The notes: generated by a model from the letters alone, not told the origin. A stretch of DNA of 48,689 nucleotides from an uncultured Clostridia bacterium (GCA_949388605.1 CASKJV010000014.1:1-48689), one strand, 5' to 3'. Counted from the stretch's first letter, positions 17,988 to 27,383 are shown. Numbers and translations are program-made.

Positions 17988-19514
17988 CTATATTGCTAAA
18001 CTTGTATTATCATAATATAGTATTCCATTTTCATATCCTTTAATGATGAAGTCATCTTTACCTTCATATATTCTTGTTACAATACCATTTTGCAAATTAT
18101 ATGAATATATTCCTTTTCCTTTTTTAGAATATATAAAATTATCATTTGAAATCCATAAATATGAATCTATACTGTCATTTAATTCTCTATTTGGAGCTTG
18201 CTTATCTATTGAAATAAATTTCATACTGTAAATGCATTCATTACTATCTATTTCTGGATAACAATAGTATTTTAAGCTTTCTCCAATTATTTGTTTTGTT
18301 TTATCATCTAAAGTTTCTAAATATTCGTCTGAACGTTTTTTTTCTGTATTTGTTTTATTTACTCTTTGACATTCTACTTCAAATACAGCATCTGTTTGTA
18401 ATCTTGCAACAAAATTTGTATTTTCTAAATATCTGCCAACTTTAGACAAATTACTCCTAATATTATTATACAACAAAATTCCGTCTGTGTCATCATAATT
18501 TATCTTAATTTCAATACCTTTTAAAGGATATGATAAATATACAGAGGTTGTCGTATATTCATATTCTGAGTAATCTTTCCACATATAAGTTAACTGATTC
18601 ATAAATTCTAATAAATCTATCTTAGAATTTATATATTCATCAGCTAATTTGAAGAAATCATCTGTATCTTCATTTTGTATTCTATATACAGAAATTTCAT
18701 TTTCAGAGAAAAATACATATATTTTTTCTCCTTTATAACCAATTATACTATTTTCATCATCTTTAAATGTTGGTTTTCCTAATTCTGATTCTACTGATTT
18801 TAAGCTTATCCCTGGAAATAAATTATTAATAACATTTCCATTATAGTTTTTATCAAAGATGATATTATAAATCTTATTTTGTATTGTTCTTACTTTTATT
18901 CCACTATTAAAATATATCTGATATTCATTATATATACTATCTCTAGTTCCGAAATAATCTTTATTATCCCAATTTTCATCTGTGATTCGTTGTAATACTT
19001 CTGATGTTATTTGAAAATTAGTTGTTTTAAACTCTTTATATGTTTTCATACTAATTTGAGAATCCATGTATATAAAATAATCTTCAATATCATTTATTAT
19101 TATAGAAGATACTTTTCCATTATTACATATAACTTTTACTGTAATGTTATTTTCTTTGTCAATCATTTTAAAATTATTATAATATATAACTTTGGCAACA
19201 TCATTTATTAAGCTATTATAATATTTTTCATTACTATTATCATTTTCATCATATGGTAATTTGCAAAACTTTAGATATATATCTAAATTAAAATTATCCT
19301 CTTTACTTTCTTCTTCTGAAATATAAGTAGATTTATAATATTCAATTACTTCTTTTACATTTGTAAGATTATCATATGATAATTCAACATTATTTTCTGT
19401 TTCTTTCATAATATTTGATAATATAATACTTAAAATAAGCAACAGAAAAATCGCAACACTTAAAACTATTATTTTTACCTTATAGTTATTATTGCGATTT
19501 TCTAAATTTTTCAT
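17988..19514 (-). CDS. Anchored extracytoplasmic protein, paralogue of downstream neighbour's partner
   Basis: 508 residues: a basic N-terminus, one membrane segment at about 13-33 (VKIIVLSVAIFLLLILSIIL), and a large extracytoplasmic region. Residues about 45-155 align with the gene at 19525: both show V-K/A-EVIEYYKS/EVIEISKS, LDIYLKF/KIYLKF, YDENDNSNEKYYNSLI/YDDNGNSNESYFNKLI and a later IIINDIEDYF/IIINGTENYF. The C-terminus (FIYSKKGKGIYSYNL, GILYYDNTSLAI) reads like one or two beta-propeller strands. No named family is recognised. It sits between two VirB6-like genes, so it is probably a structural subunit of the secretion apparatus. Confidence 0.75.
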   Translation of the reverse strand: MKNLENRNNNYKVKIIVLSVAIFLLLILSIILSNIMKETENNVELSYDNLTNVKEVIEYYKSTYISEEESKEDNFNLDIYLKFCKLPYDENDNSNEKYYNSLINDVAKVIYYNNFKMIDKENNITVKVICNNGKVSSIIINDIEDYFIYMDSQISMKTYKEFKTTNFQITSEVLQRITDENWDNKDYFGTRDSIYNEYQIYFNSGIKVRTIQNKIYNIIFDKNYNGNVINNLFPGISLKSVESELGKPTFKDDENSIIGYKGEKIYVFFSENEISVYRIQNEDTDDFFKLADEYINSKIDLLEFMNQLTYMWKDYSEYEYTTTSVYLSYPLKGIEIKINYDDTDGILLYNNIRSNLSKVGRYLENTNFVARLQTDAVFEVECQRVNKTNTEKKRSDEYLETLDDKTKQIIGESLKYYCYPEIDSNECIYSMKFISIDKQAPNRELNDSIDSYLWISNDNFIYSKKGKGIYSYNLQNGIVTRIYEGKDDFIIKGYENGILYYDNTSLAI

Positions 19515-19524
19515 TTATAACTCC

Positions 19525-20679
19525 TTATCTATTATTTCTTCTTTCCTTCTCTATTTTTTCAACAGAATCTTCATTTGCTTTTAAAGTAATTAATCCTTTT
19601 TCTACATATTCTCTAGTTGTATCTGTAAAATGGTAATTACTATATAAAACAATTCCTTTTGGATTGTTTTCTTCAATATTAATTTCAAATCCTCTATTTG
19701 AATACATTATATGAGCCTTTCCTATTTCTGGATCATATTCACAATAATCATAGTATTTCAAACCTTTTTGTAGAGAATTAACAAATTGATCTAAATCTTT
19801 ACTTTCTAAATACTCTGTTAAATATTTTTCAAATTTAGTTTCATCATCATATGTGTACCCATATACTGAAACTTCATCATCATAGAAAAAATAATAATAA
19901 TCTTTTGTTAAATAACCTAAATAATTTTCATTCAAACTTCCGAAAACATTATCTGGATATAATTCTAATATTTGTTTTAATGGTGTTTTCATGTTGACAT
20001 TTACAATAATATCATCGTCATATTTCTCTGTAAAAATAATATTTCTTACTGTTTTTATTAAAGTAGTTCTAAATCGAAATTTATCATCATTATACGATAT
20101 GTATCCATTTTCTAAAACTTTTTCATCTATTAACACATCTCTTAGTAAACCTGGGCTCATATCTCTTGCTACTAACCCAATTAAAATTTCATTTTTTGTG
20201 TACATTACAGTTTTATCAGCTATCGAAACGTTTCTTACATCTGCATAATTTTTTCCATTTACTTGTTTAAAATAATTTTCTGTTCCATTTATTATTATTG
20301 TATATTTGTTATCATTTTCTAAATATTTTATATAAATATTTATATTTTTAGTTTCATCAATTAAATTAAAACTTCTATTTTTATATAAAGGTTTTAATTC
20401 ATCTATTAATTTATTAAAGTAACTTTCGTTACTGTTTCCATTATCATCATACAAATTTTCACTAAATTTTAAATATATTTTATTATCTTCTTCTTTTAAA
20501 AATTCAGATTTTGAAATTTCTATAACTTCTTTAGCACTTTCTGGCTCTTCATTTTTTATTGAAGCTACCTGAGAATTATTAGATGATATTTTTATTAAAT
20601 AAATCATGAAAACTAATGTAAAGAAGAATAATATTATTAAAAATAAAATAATTGCTTTTAATAAATTTCTATTTTTCAA
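19525..20679 (-). CDS. Anchored extracytoplasmic protein, shorter paralogue
   Basis: 384 residues with a membrane segment at about 9-30 (AIILFLIILFFFTLVFMIYL) and an extracytoplasmic region. It shares with the 508-residue neighbour the blocks KIYLKF, YDDNGNSNESYFNKLI, FNLIDETKNINIYIKY and IIINGTENYF, and later LDQFVNSLQKGLKYYDYCEY against LLEFMNQLTYMWKDYSEYEY. It lacks the last 100 or so residues of that paralogue. The two lie in tandem 10 bases apart, as from a duplication. Function is unknown; inclusion in the secretion operon (4 bases from the VirB6-like gene upstream) suggests an envelope subunit. Confidence 0.75.
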   Translation of the reverse strand: MKNRNLLKAIILFLIILFFFTLVFMIYLIKISSNNSQVASIKNEEPESAKEVIEISKSEFLKEEDNKIYLKFSENLYDDNGNSNESYFNKLIDELKPLYKNRSFNLIDETKNINIYIKYLENDNKYTIIINGTENYFKQVNGKNYADVRNVSIADKTVMYTKNEILIGLVARDMSPGLLRDVLIDEKVLENGYISYNDDKFRFRTTLIKTVRNIIFTEKYDDDIIVNVNMKTPLKQILELYPDNVFGSLNENYLGYLTKDYYYFFYDDEVSVYGYTYDDETKFEKYLTEYLESKDLDQFVNSLQKGLKYYDYCEYDPEIGKAHIMYSNRGFEINIEENNPKGIVLYSNYHFTDTTREYVEKGLITLKANEDSVEKIEKERRNNR

Positions 20680-20683
20680 ATTA

Positions 20684-21913
20684 TTATCCTTTCTTCATAA
20701 ATTTATTTACTCCTCTTAAAGTTACAGATCCTTTCATATCGAATATAACTTTAACCATTCTCTCTGCTTGACCCATTGCAAATAATAATGCAAGAGCTAA
20801 TAATGGTGAAGATGTTGCTATAGCATTTGCTGAGAATATAAATACTAAATATATTACTGCATGTAATGGTTGAATAAAAACATTTAGAATAAATTCTTTA
20901 ATCCACATATTAAATGCTTGAGCTTGCCCATCTCCAACTTTATCTATTGAATATGTAATTGTTATTATTGGTGAAATAATAATTAAGAATCCTACCATTA
21001 ATACCCTTTTTAAATATAACCATAAAAATTTTAATTCGTTAAATAGTAAAATCCAATATATAATTGACCACATGGCCAACCCTAATCCACTTTCTTGAGT
21101 AATAGTTCCAAATATTTTGGCACGAACAGTATTTTCAAAAACTCCATATGTTCCAGTTGATCCTGGAACTGTCTTACCTATTAAGGAACATCTTATATTA
21201 TAAAATACTTCTGTTATACTTTCTCCAACATTAAATAGTAGACTCATTATATATGGCATTAAAAACAAAATTACAATACTCTCCACCCAACTTAGAAGCA
21301 TTTTTTTATATTTGGCTTGCTCTGTGGCTACACTGGAAATTGCCATTCTAATACCAATATAAATTAGTATAACTGCACTTATTGCTAATGCTAAAATCCT
21401 ACATATGTAATAACTAGTTACAATACTCTCTTTAATTTTTGTATTGTTGGCATCAGCAACAATTGTTTGATTTCCAACTTTATAATTATCAGTATTAAAA
21501 TAGTTTATATTAAATAAAGCAACTCTATTAAATACTGTTTTATCTATTGAGAACCAAAATGATTCACCATTTGTACCTGTTGATGAAAATCCTCCTGCAC
21601 TAGGATTATTAGCAATATGGCTTATTAAAACATCTACTTGCAAAAATATAATGTTTACTAATCGTGATAGTGCACCTAATAAAGTTCCTACTATTGACCC
21701 ACCATAGCTACTTGATTGTGTACTTTTACCATTAACAGTTCCACTACCTTCCATTTCGGCTGCACCTTTAGTAACTTCATTTGTATCAACTGGTTCAGCA
21801 TATGCATTTTGTGTTGCAGAAGTTGATCCTTCTTCTCCATAGACTGTATAATTGCAAAATATGAAATTAAATATTAATAGCATAAGCAATATGCTAGTTA
21901 AAACTTTTTTCAT
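20684..21913 (-). CDS. VirB6/TrbL-like membrane protein 4 (short form)
   Basis: 409 residues: a signal-like N-terminus (about 1-27), a Ser/Gly/Thr-rich extracytoplasmic stretch, motif LFNINYFNTDNYKV, and a membrane hairpin with turn IGIRMAISSVATEQAKYKK then MLLSWVESI. Further spans follow with SPIITITYSIDKVGDGQAQAF and QPLHAVIYLVF. It ends soon after the membrane domain (RGVNKFMKKG). It is thus the only one of four paralogues without the long hydrophilic tail, close to the core shared by all. It follows the VirB4-like ATPase gene by 14 bases, matching the VirB4-VirB6 order common in conjugation operons. Confidence 0.85.
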   Translation of the reverse strand: MKKVLTSILLMLLIFNFIFCNYTVYGEEGSTSATQNAYAEPVDTNEVTKGAAEMEGSGTVNGKSTQSSSYGGSIVGTLLGALSRLVNIIFLQVDVLISHIANNPSAGGFSSTGTNGESFWFSIDKTVFNRVALFNINYFNTDNYKVGNQTIVADANNTKIKESIVTSYYICRILALAISAVILIYIGIRMAISSVATEQAKYKKMLLSWVESIVILFLMPYIMSLLFNVGESITEVFYNIRCSLIGKTVPGSTGTYGVFENTVRAKIFGTITQESGLGLAMWSIIYWILLFNELKFLWLYLKRVLMVGFLIIISPIITITYSIDKVGDGQAQAFNMWIKEFILNVFIQPLHAVIYLVFIFSANAIATSSPLLALALLFAMGQAERMVKVIFDMKGSVTLRGVNKFMKKG

Positions 21914-21927
21914 TTATTATCCTCTTT

Positions 21928-23919
21928 TTAGTTTCCCTCTACTTCTCTTCTTGCCTTTTCTAAAGCTGCTTGTTTTGAAAGGTTTGTTTCAACAAATTCA
22001 AATTCTTTCTTAGTTGGTTGAATTCCTATAATTGCTGAATCTCCACCAACTTTCAGTAAACCTTCACCTCTGTTACAAGTAATTAAAAATCCAGCTTCAC
22101 CTTCACTCAATTTAAATACTTCTTTTAAATATTGAATTTCTGATTTATCTTGTGCTAAGAATAATTTAGTTTCTGATGAAGTTAAAACTGCTTGAACTTC
22201 TTGCTTTTCATAAAAATCTTGGAATTTTTGTGAAATAACTGCTAAAGAAACATTTCTTTTTCTAGCACGTCTAGCCATTGTATTCAAAAAATCAACAGCT
22301 TCTGGATATGGAAGCAACATCCAAGCTTCATCAACAAGAACTCTCTTTTTAGAAGCTTTTGATTTATCTTCACTATTTTTCTTTACATATTTTTCCCAAA
22401 CCCAAGAAAGCATAACTTGTTGTGCTAATGGTCTTGCAAATCTTTCTTCCAGTTGGGAAATATCTATATTAATGAATGGTAAACCATCTAATAATTCAAA
22501 AGTTGATTGACCATCAAAATATGCCATTTGTCCTTGATATTCTCTAACATATTGTTTCATAACTTTTACTAAATAACTGTAATGGAAACGATAATCTGGG
22601 TTATCATTTTCTTCTGCTTTTCTTTGAATTCTTTTAAACCACGAACCAATAGTAGGCATTTGCTTTTTAGTTCTTCCTAAATAATTATTAGTAATATCTA
22701 TTTGTCCACCATTTTCATCTCTAGTATACAAACTTTCAACATTGTTTGTAATACCCAAAGCTGCATATTCTTCAGCAACAGCTTCAGAAATGATTTGTTT
22801 TGTAAGTTCATTTACTTCTTGACTTCTTGTACTACCTCTAGCCATTGTTAATAATGAGTTTGTAACGTCTTCAACTTTATTTTCAACACTTAATACAGTT
22901 CTTTCTCTACCTGTTATTTCATCTTTTACATTTTCTGGTTCTATATCAAATAAATTTATAACAGTTTTTGAATTTGGACTTAAAGTAACATTTACCCCAC
23001 CAAGTGCCTCAGCAACAACTGAGTATTCACCTTCAGCATCTAGTGCTAAACTTTCAATTCCCATAAGTACTGCTGAACGAGCTGTTAAAGTTTTAATTGT
23101 AACAGATTTACCAGCACCAGACTTACCAAATATAACCATATTATAATTTGTAAGTTTTGAACTAAAATTATCATATAATATTGGTAATCCTGTTTGTTTA
23201 TTAAATCCTAAAGGAATACCATTTTCATGTCCTACATCTGAAGTGAAAAATGGGAATACTGTAGACATAGCTCTTCTATCAAAAGTATGAGATTTTGTCA
23301 TTTTATTATCACAATATGGCATATTACTTCTAAGTGCTTCATCTTGCATTGCCCAACAAGGTTTAATATCTATTAAGTTTTTAGACATTTCGTTTGATAA
23401 TAATTCTGTGTATCTTTCTAATTCATCCATACTATATGCAAATATAGTAGCAATAATAGATGAATCAAATAATTTATTAAATCCAGCAGCAATAGAATCA
23501 CGAAGTTCTTCTGCTTCTTCTTTCTTTTGTGCTATAACTCTTTCTCTGTTTATATCACCTCTATCTAAGGCAACAATTCTTTCAGATTCCAATTCGTTAA
23601 TTGTTCTGTTTAAGTCTGTTTGTGAAGAAGCTTCACTAACAGGATTTATAAAAACAGAAACATTTATATCTCCAAATGTATACATTCCTCTTAAAAACTC
23701 GGGAAAAGTACACATTCTAGGCAAGTTCGCAACTTGCATGCTTCTTGCATATCTTGTTCTTGTTGAAGCTATTTCAATATGATTTGTATAACTTGCATCT
23801 ATTCCACCTGGTGCAATTAAATCTTTTAATCCTGTTTTATTTTTTTCTAGAACACTAACTTCTTCTTTTTCAATGTGTTCTAATTCATTAGTAGTTACTT
23901 GTTTTTTACTTCCAAACAT
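21928..23919 (-). CDS. VirB4-like T4SS ATPase
   Basis: 663 residues of a VirB4/TrbE-type ATPase, the motor that powers assembly and secretion at the inner face of the membrane. Walker A (FGKSGAGKSVTIKT) is at about 262-275 and Walker B (RVLVDEAWMLLP) at about 522-533. The block MARRARKRNVSLAVISQKFQDF and the late motif SSETKLFLAQDKSE are typical VirB4/HerA-FtsK signatures. The N-terminal 200 residues are the usual alpha/beta module, here lacking the membrane-proximal part, which is encoded by the preceding gene. It is intact with all ATPase motifs. No VirD4- or VirB11-type ATPase accompanies it in the window. Confidence 0.93.
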   Translation of the reverse strand: MFGSKKQVTTNELEHIEKEEVSVLEKNKTGLKDLIAPGGIDASYTNHIEIASTRTRYARSMQVANLPRMCTFPEFLRGMYTFGDINVSVFINPVSEASSQTDLNRTINELESERIVALDRGDINRERVIAQKKEEAEELRDSIAAGFNKLFDSSIIATIFAYSMDELERYTELLSNEMSKNLIDIKPCWAMQDEALRSNMPYCDNKMTKSHTFDRRAMSTVFPFFTSDVGHENGIPLGFNKQTGLPILYDNFSSKLTNYNMVIFGKSGAGKSVTIKTLTARSAVLMGIESLALDAEGEYSVVAEALGGVNVTLSPNSKTVINLFDIEPENVKDEITGRERTVLSVENKVEDVTNSLLTMARGSTRSQEVNELTKQIISEAVAEEYAALGITNNVESLYTRDENGGQIDITNNYLGRTKKQMPTIGSWFKRIQRKAEENDNPDYRFHYSYLVKVMKQYVREYQGQMAYFDGQSTFELLDGLPFINIDISQLEERFARPLAQQVMLSWVWEKYVKKNSEDKSKASKKRVLVDEAWMLLPYPEAVDFLNTMARRARKRNVSLAVISQKFQDFYEKQEVQAVLTSSETKLFLAQDKSEIQYLKEVFKLSEGEAGFLITCNRGEGLLKVGGDSAIIGIQPTKKEFEFVETNLSKQAALEKARREVEGN

Positions 23920-23940
23920 CTCTTATCCTCCTCTTTTTCT

Positions 23941-25221
23941 TTAGTTTTCCATCCTTCTCTTCTTAACTATCTTTTTTCTAACAACCGGATTAGTTTGTGA
24001 AGATTTTTTTCCTTCTTCTAGTTTAGGAGTTTGTTTTGGTTTTTGAATTTCATTTTCTTTTCTGCTATTTTCAATTTCGTCTTTTGCTAATTTATAAACC
24101 CTCTTATCTAATTGGTTTTTATATGTATCTAATAATTCACTAGCTTTTTGTTTTATTTTTTCTTCTTTATTAATTTGTAGTTCTAATTCTTCAATTTGTT
24201 TCCTCTTATCAGCTTTTAATATACTGTCTGTAGCCATATCTATAGCAGCTAAACTAATTTCTTGATCTAATTTTTCCTGTTTTTTCTTTAATACATCTTT
24301 TCCTGTACTATATAATGCATCATATTGTGCATCTAAAGCTTTTGAAAGCTGTAATAATTCAGATTCGTCTCTGTTATATGCAACATATAATAATTCAGCT
24401 AATTCTTCGGAATCTAATATTGAACTAGTTATTTGAGAATTTGCTAAACTGCTTGATATATTTTGACATCTAGTATAAAGTTCAGAAAAACACATGTTGT
24501 AAATTTCTTCTTTAGAAAATTTATCAAGTCCTCCTCCTATTTCAGCTGAATAATAAGAAACAACAACATAAGTTCTTTGTTGTAAAACATTTTTATTAGA
24601 GCTTAATTTTTCAACATAGTCAGTAATACTAATTCCATATTCTAATATATTAAGTTTTCTTCTTCTTTCAAACTCTAATTTTTCTTTTAAAGCTCTATTT
24701 CCTTGAGCTTTTGCTTGAGCAATTTTAGCATTTAGTTTATCGATTTCAATAGTTAAATTGTCTACTCTAACTTTATAATCTTCAATTATATCTCTTAAGT
24801 TTAATGTTCTACTTTGAATATATAGTTGTATTGGAAATCTTAAAGTATTTAAAAATTGAACAAAACCTTCTTCAACAGAAATTTTTTCTTGTTCAGACAT
24901 TAAATCATAATTAACACCATTACATTGTAAAACCATTATGTATTGTGTTCCTTTTTTTCTAACAATCATATTATCAACAATTTCGTCAAACTCCATGAAA
25001 TCAAAAATTGATTCTCTAGTTAAGTTTGTTGTAAATTTACCATAGTTTTGTTCTACTTTTTTCTTTTCTGCTTCTTCATCCTCAATTTGAGTTTCAGTTT
25101 GCACTGGTTTTTTTGGATTTTTTGGTTTCATTAAATAAATGTAAAATACTATTAATAAAACCATTATTATCATTATTAAGAAAATGCCTAATTGTAGTAA
25201 AGGAATAATTTCACCTGACAT
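23941..25221 (-). CDS. VirB4-partner protein (TraC-like N-terminal module, membrane anchored)
   Basis: 426 residues: a membrane segment at about 7-30 (LLQLGIFLIMIIMVLLIVFY), a linker, then a domain at about 68-160 with ESIFDFMEFDEIVDNMIVRK, VLQCNGVNYDLMSEQEK and EGFVQFLNTLRFPIQLYIQ. That pattern is seen at the N-terminus of Gram-positive conjugation VirB4/TraC proteins. Residues 160-200 and 300-400 are coiled coil, and the C-terminus is very basic (RKKIVKKRRMEN). It ends 21 bases before the ATPase gene and begins directly after the PrgI stop (TAA-ATG). It probably anchors the ATPase to the membrane, as two genes in place of one VirB4. The domain match is good; the split-VirB4 reading is inference. 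Confidence 0.75.
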   Translation of the reverse strand: MSGEIIPLLQLGIFLIMIIMVLLIVFYIYLMKPKNPKKPVQTETQIEDEEAEKKKVEQNYGKFTTNLTRESIFDFMEFDEIVDNMIVRKKGTQYIMVLQCNGVNYDLMSEQEKISVEEGFVQFLNTLRFPIQLYIQSRTLNLRDIIEDYKVRVDNLTIEIDKLNAKIAQAKAQGNRALKEKLEFERRRKLNILEYGISITDYVEKLSSNKNVLQQRTYVVVSYYSAEIGGGLDKFSKEEIYNMCFSELYTRCQNISSSLANSQITSSILDSEELAELLYVAYNRDESELLQLSKALDAQYDALYSTGKDVLKKKQEKLDQEISLAAIDMATDSILKADKRKQIEELELQINKEEKIKQKASELLDTYKNQLDKRVYKLAKDEIENSRKENEIQKPKQTPKLEEGKKSSQTNPVVRKKIVKKRRMEN

Positions 25222-25557
25222 TTACTTTTCCTCCTTTGTGTATGTATACATTTTTCTATTTTTTTTAAATTTCATGTATCTCATTATTATTTCACCTATA
25301 GGCTCTCCACCTATTCTTTTTGTAATTGGGAACATAACAATTGTTGGAATTTTTAATGCTCCAAATGCATAGCCTAAAAAAGCAAAAAACGCCATAATTC
25401 CTAATCCTATTGAGGTCATATTAAGACTTTTAAATAGTAAAAAGAATAACGATCCAATCATTGCTCCAATTGCAGTTGTAATAAGTGATTTTACTGTAAA
25501 AATATATAGTATTCTAGACTCTCCTCTATAATTACGAGGTATTTGATAAGTTCCCAT
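25222..25557 (-). CDS. PrgI family protein (VirB3-like)
   Basis: 111 residues. The N-terminus MGTYQIPRNY is a PrgI-family feature. Two adjacent membrane segments follow at about 24-43 and 50-72, then a cytoplasmic PTIVMFPITKRIGGEPI and a basic tail. PrgI/VirB3-like proteins sit in the membrane beside VirB4. The order pilin, PrgI, VirB4 here is the standard Gram-positive T4SS order. AGGAGG precedes the ATG at ideal spacing. The stop abuts the next ATG, suggesting coupled translation. Confidence 0.88.
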   Translation of the reverse strand: MGTYQIPRNYRGESRILYIFTVKSLITTAIGAMIGSLFFLLFKSLNMTSIGLGIMAFFAFLGYAFGALKIPTIVMFPITKRIGGEPIGEIIMRYMKFKKNRKMYTYTKEEK

Positions 25558-25578
25558 AATTACTCCTCCTATCTTTTA

Positions 25579-25974
25579 TTAAAATGTCATTGCTATTCCA
25601 ACTACTAATTTCCAAATAGCATATGCTCCAAAAATAACGGCACCTGATACAATAACTCCTATTAATTGTGTTTTTAATTTAGCTTGTGCTTCTGGACCAG
25701 CTGTTAAATATTTTATTCCCATATATGTAACAACAGCAACCATAACACCAGCTCCAATAGTAGTTAATACACTTCCTATTTCTCCTATTTCTCCTACTGC
25801 CTTATCAATATCTATATTGCTAGCACCTTGTTCACCATTTGTTATAAATCCTTTTGCTTGTTCTTGCATTTTTTTTAAATTTGCTGCATCTACGCTATAA
25901 CTATTAACATTAATTATAAAACATATAAACATTAAAAAAATTATTTTACTGAACAATTTTATATATCTATTCAT
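25579..25974 (-). CDS. VirB2/TrbC-like pilin-type protein 8 (divergent)
   Basis: 131 residues from the ATG at 25974. That start is chosen because AAAGGAGG lies 5 bases upstream; an in-frame TTG seven codons earlier sits ahead of that site. Signal peptide to about 30 (VNSYSVDAA), then two membrane segments (about 65-90 and 101-125) joined by the turn MGIKYLTAGPEAQAKLKTQ. The turn departs from the KAD-x-KK form of the array pilins. It is also separated from them by a terminator and its own promoter, and it leads the PrgI-VirB4-VirB6 operon. It may be a structural or minor subunit of the core complex and not a bulk pilin. Confidence 0.82.
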   Translation of the reverse strand: MNRYIKLFSKIIFLMFICFIINVNSYSVDAANLKKMQEQAKGFITNGEQGASNIDIDKAVGEIGEIGSVLTTIGAGVMVAVVTYMGIKYLTAGPEAQAKLKTQLIGVIVSGAVIFGAYAIWKLVVGIAMTF

Positions 25975-26012
25975 CTTTTCCTCCTTTGTATCCAATTATA
26001 CCATTTATATTA

Positions 26013-26041
26013 ATTATACTTAAATGTCATTTTTTTTTCAA
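26013..26041 (-). promoter_or_regulatory. Promoter of the core secretion operon
   Basis: TTGAAA (26036-26041), 17 bases, TATAAT (26013-26018) on the minus strand, about 40 bases before the ATG at 25974. A second TATAAT-like box nearer the gene (about 25992-25997) has no matching -35 at normal distance. Confidence 0.68.
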
Positions 26042-26082
26042 TAATTTTATCGAATATTTGATATTTTTAACATAAATGTAAT

Positions 26083-26120
26083 AAAAAAAGAAGAAAACAC
26101 ATTTTTATTGCTTTCTTCTT
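26083..26120 (-). terminator. Terminator closing the pilin array
   Basis: A 9-bp stem AAGAAGAAA (26088-26096)/TTTCTTCTT (26112-26120) is followed on the minus strand by a run of seven T. It lies about 25 bases after the stop of the pilin gene at 26146. Confidence 0.6.
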
Positions 26121-26145
26121 ACATTTTAACATTTACTATCTATTT

Positions 26146-26541
26146 TTATATATTTGAAAATACTTTTGTTGAAAAATCCATAACAGTCGCAACTATATTA
26201 ACTCCTGCAAATAATAATGCACATCCAATTATTATTGGCATTATTGATTTTTTTACATCTGCTTTATCTGCTGGACTTGCTAAAATATATTTAATTCCAA
26301 GTATTGTAACAACAATTACTGATATACCTGTACCAGCAAATTGTAATAAACCAATTACACTATTGATTCCTCCAATAATTCCATCTTGTCCAGCTGATGC
26401 ATCTGGAGTAGACACATCTTTCATATTTTTAGATTTCAAAAGTGAGTTCATTGTTGTTCCTGCTGCAAATGTTTTATTACAATAAATCACAAAACTAGAT
26501 AATATCATTATTACTAATACTAATACCATCTTTTTCTTCAT
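26146..26541 (-). CDS. VirB2/TrbC-like pilin-type protein 7
   Basis: 131 residues: a signal peptide (about 1-27, cleavage near TFAAG), a variable Gly/Ser/Asp-rich mature N-terminus, then two membrane segments. The charged turn between them, LGIKYILASPADKADVKK, is diagnostic of this pilin set. VirB2/TrbC pilins polymerise into the T4SS pilus or line the channel. It is the last gene of the five-pilin array and is followed by a terminator. The second membrane segment (IMPIIIGCALLFAGVNIVATV) differs from the VYVVGALVLFGA form of the others, so it may have a distinct place in the structure. Confidence 0.85.
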   Translation of the reverse strand: MKKKMVLVLVIMILSSFVIYCNKTFAAGTTMNSLLKSKNMKDVSTPDASAGQDGIIGGINSVIGLLQFAGTGISVIVVTILGIKYILASPADKADVKKSIMPIIIGCALLFAGVNIVATVMDFSTKVFSNI

Positions 26542-26567
26542 GTTATTATCACCTACTTACTTTTTAT

Positions 26568-26942
26568 TTAAAATGATGCATCAACAATCTCTTTAATGAT
26601 TGAAATTAAAGCTGTTGCTCCAAATAAAATAAATGCACCAATTACATAATTTATAGCATATTTTTTCATATCTGCCCTATCTCCTGCTGAAGATAGCATA
26701 TATTTGCATGCAATTACAATAATGATTATTATAGCAATTGCTGCAGCTACAGTTCTTATAATAGATAAGGCTGTTCCTATTATTTTTGCTGTAGTATTTG
26801 TTGCATCAGTAACTTTAGAAACATCTCCACCAAAAGTAGTAGAAACGTTAAAAGTAGCTTGACTTGTTACCCCAAAGTTTGTACTAATAAGCAAAAATAA
26901 TAATATAAAATTGGTTAATACTATTAATACTTTTTTTAACAT
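26568..26942 (-). CDS. VirB2/TrbC-like pilin-type protein 6
   Basis: 124 residues with a signal peptide to about residue 28, a short Thr/Val-rich mature start (STTFGGDVSKVTDATN), and two membrane segments around the turn ACKYMLSSAGDRADMKK. The turn uses SSAGDRAD in place of AAPGDKAD, a sub-type shared only with the gene at 26959, so the two are closest relatives. The start ATG has a weak AAAT-rich upstream and lies 16 bases after the preceding stop, suggesting coupling. Role as for the other array pilins. Confidence 0.85.
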   Translation of the reverse strand: MLKKVLIVLTNFILLFLLISTNFGVTSQATFNVSTTFGGDVSKVTDATNTTAKIIGTALSIIRTVAAAIAIIIIIVIACKYMLSSAGDRADMKKYAINYVIGAFILFGATALISIIKEIVDASF

Positions 26943-26958
26943 TCTCTATTTTACCTTT

Positions 26959-27363
26959 CTATGATTCTAGTACTTGGGTTGTAAAACTATTAATCATTCC
27001 TAATATACCAACTGCTCCAAATAGTACTAGTGCCCCAACTACATAAACAATTGCATGTTTTTTTATATCTGCTCTATCTCCTGCTGAGGATAACATATAT
27101 TTCATCGCAAGTATTAATAACATTGCGACAGCTATTGCCATACCAACTGTTCTTAAAATAGAAACTATTGTGTTTGCAGATTTATTAGCTACATTTGAAA
27201 AATTAGTTTGAACATTATTCCCATCAAAAACTGTTCCTGCTTTTGTTAGTCCAGCTTCTTGAAATCCAGATTTTGCTGCATTCACACTATTTAATGTAAT
27301 ACTAGAAAATAATATTATCATAAAGATAATTAGTACTATTTTTAAAATTATTTTTCTTGTCAT
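26959..27363 (-). CDS. VirB2/TrbC-like pilin-type protein 5
   Basis: 134 residues: a signal peptide to about 29 (VNAA), a mature region of about 35 residues, and two membrane segments around LAMKYMLSSAGDRADIKK. The second segment (VYVVGALVLFGAVGIL) is nearly identical to that of the gene at 27384 while their mature N-termini differ. The conserved part is therefore the assembly hairpin and the variable part would face outward or the lumen. It is the third gene of the array, with a 20-base gap to the gene upstream. Confidence 0.87.
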   Translation of the reverse strand: MTRKIILKIVLIIFMIILFSSITLNSVNAAKSGFQEAGLTKAGTVFDGNNVQTNFSNVANKSANTIVSILRTVGMAIAVAMLLILAMKYMLSSAGDRADIKKHAIVYVVGALVLFGAVGILGMINSFTTQVLES

Positions 27364-27383
27364 AATACATCACCCACTTTTAA

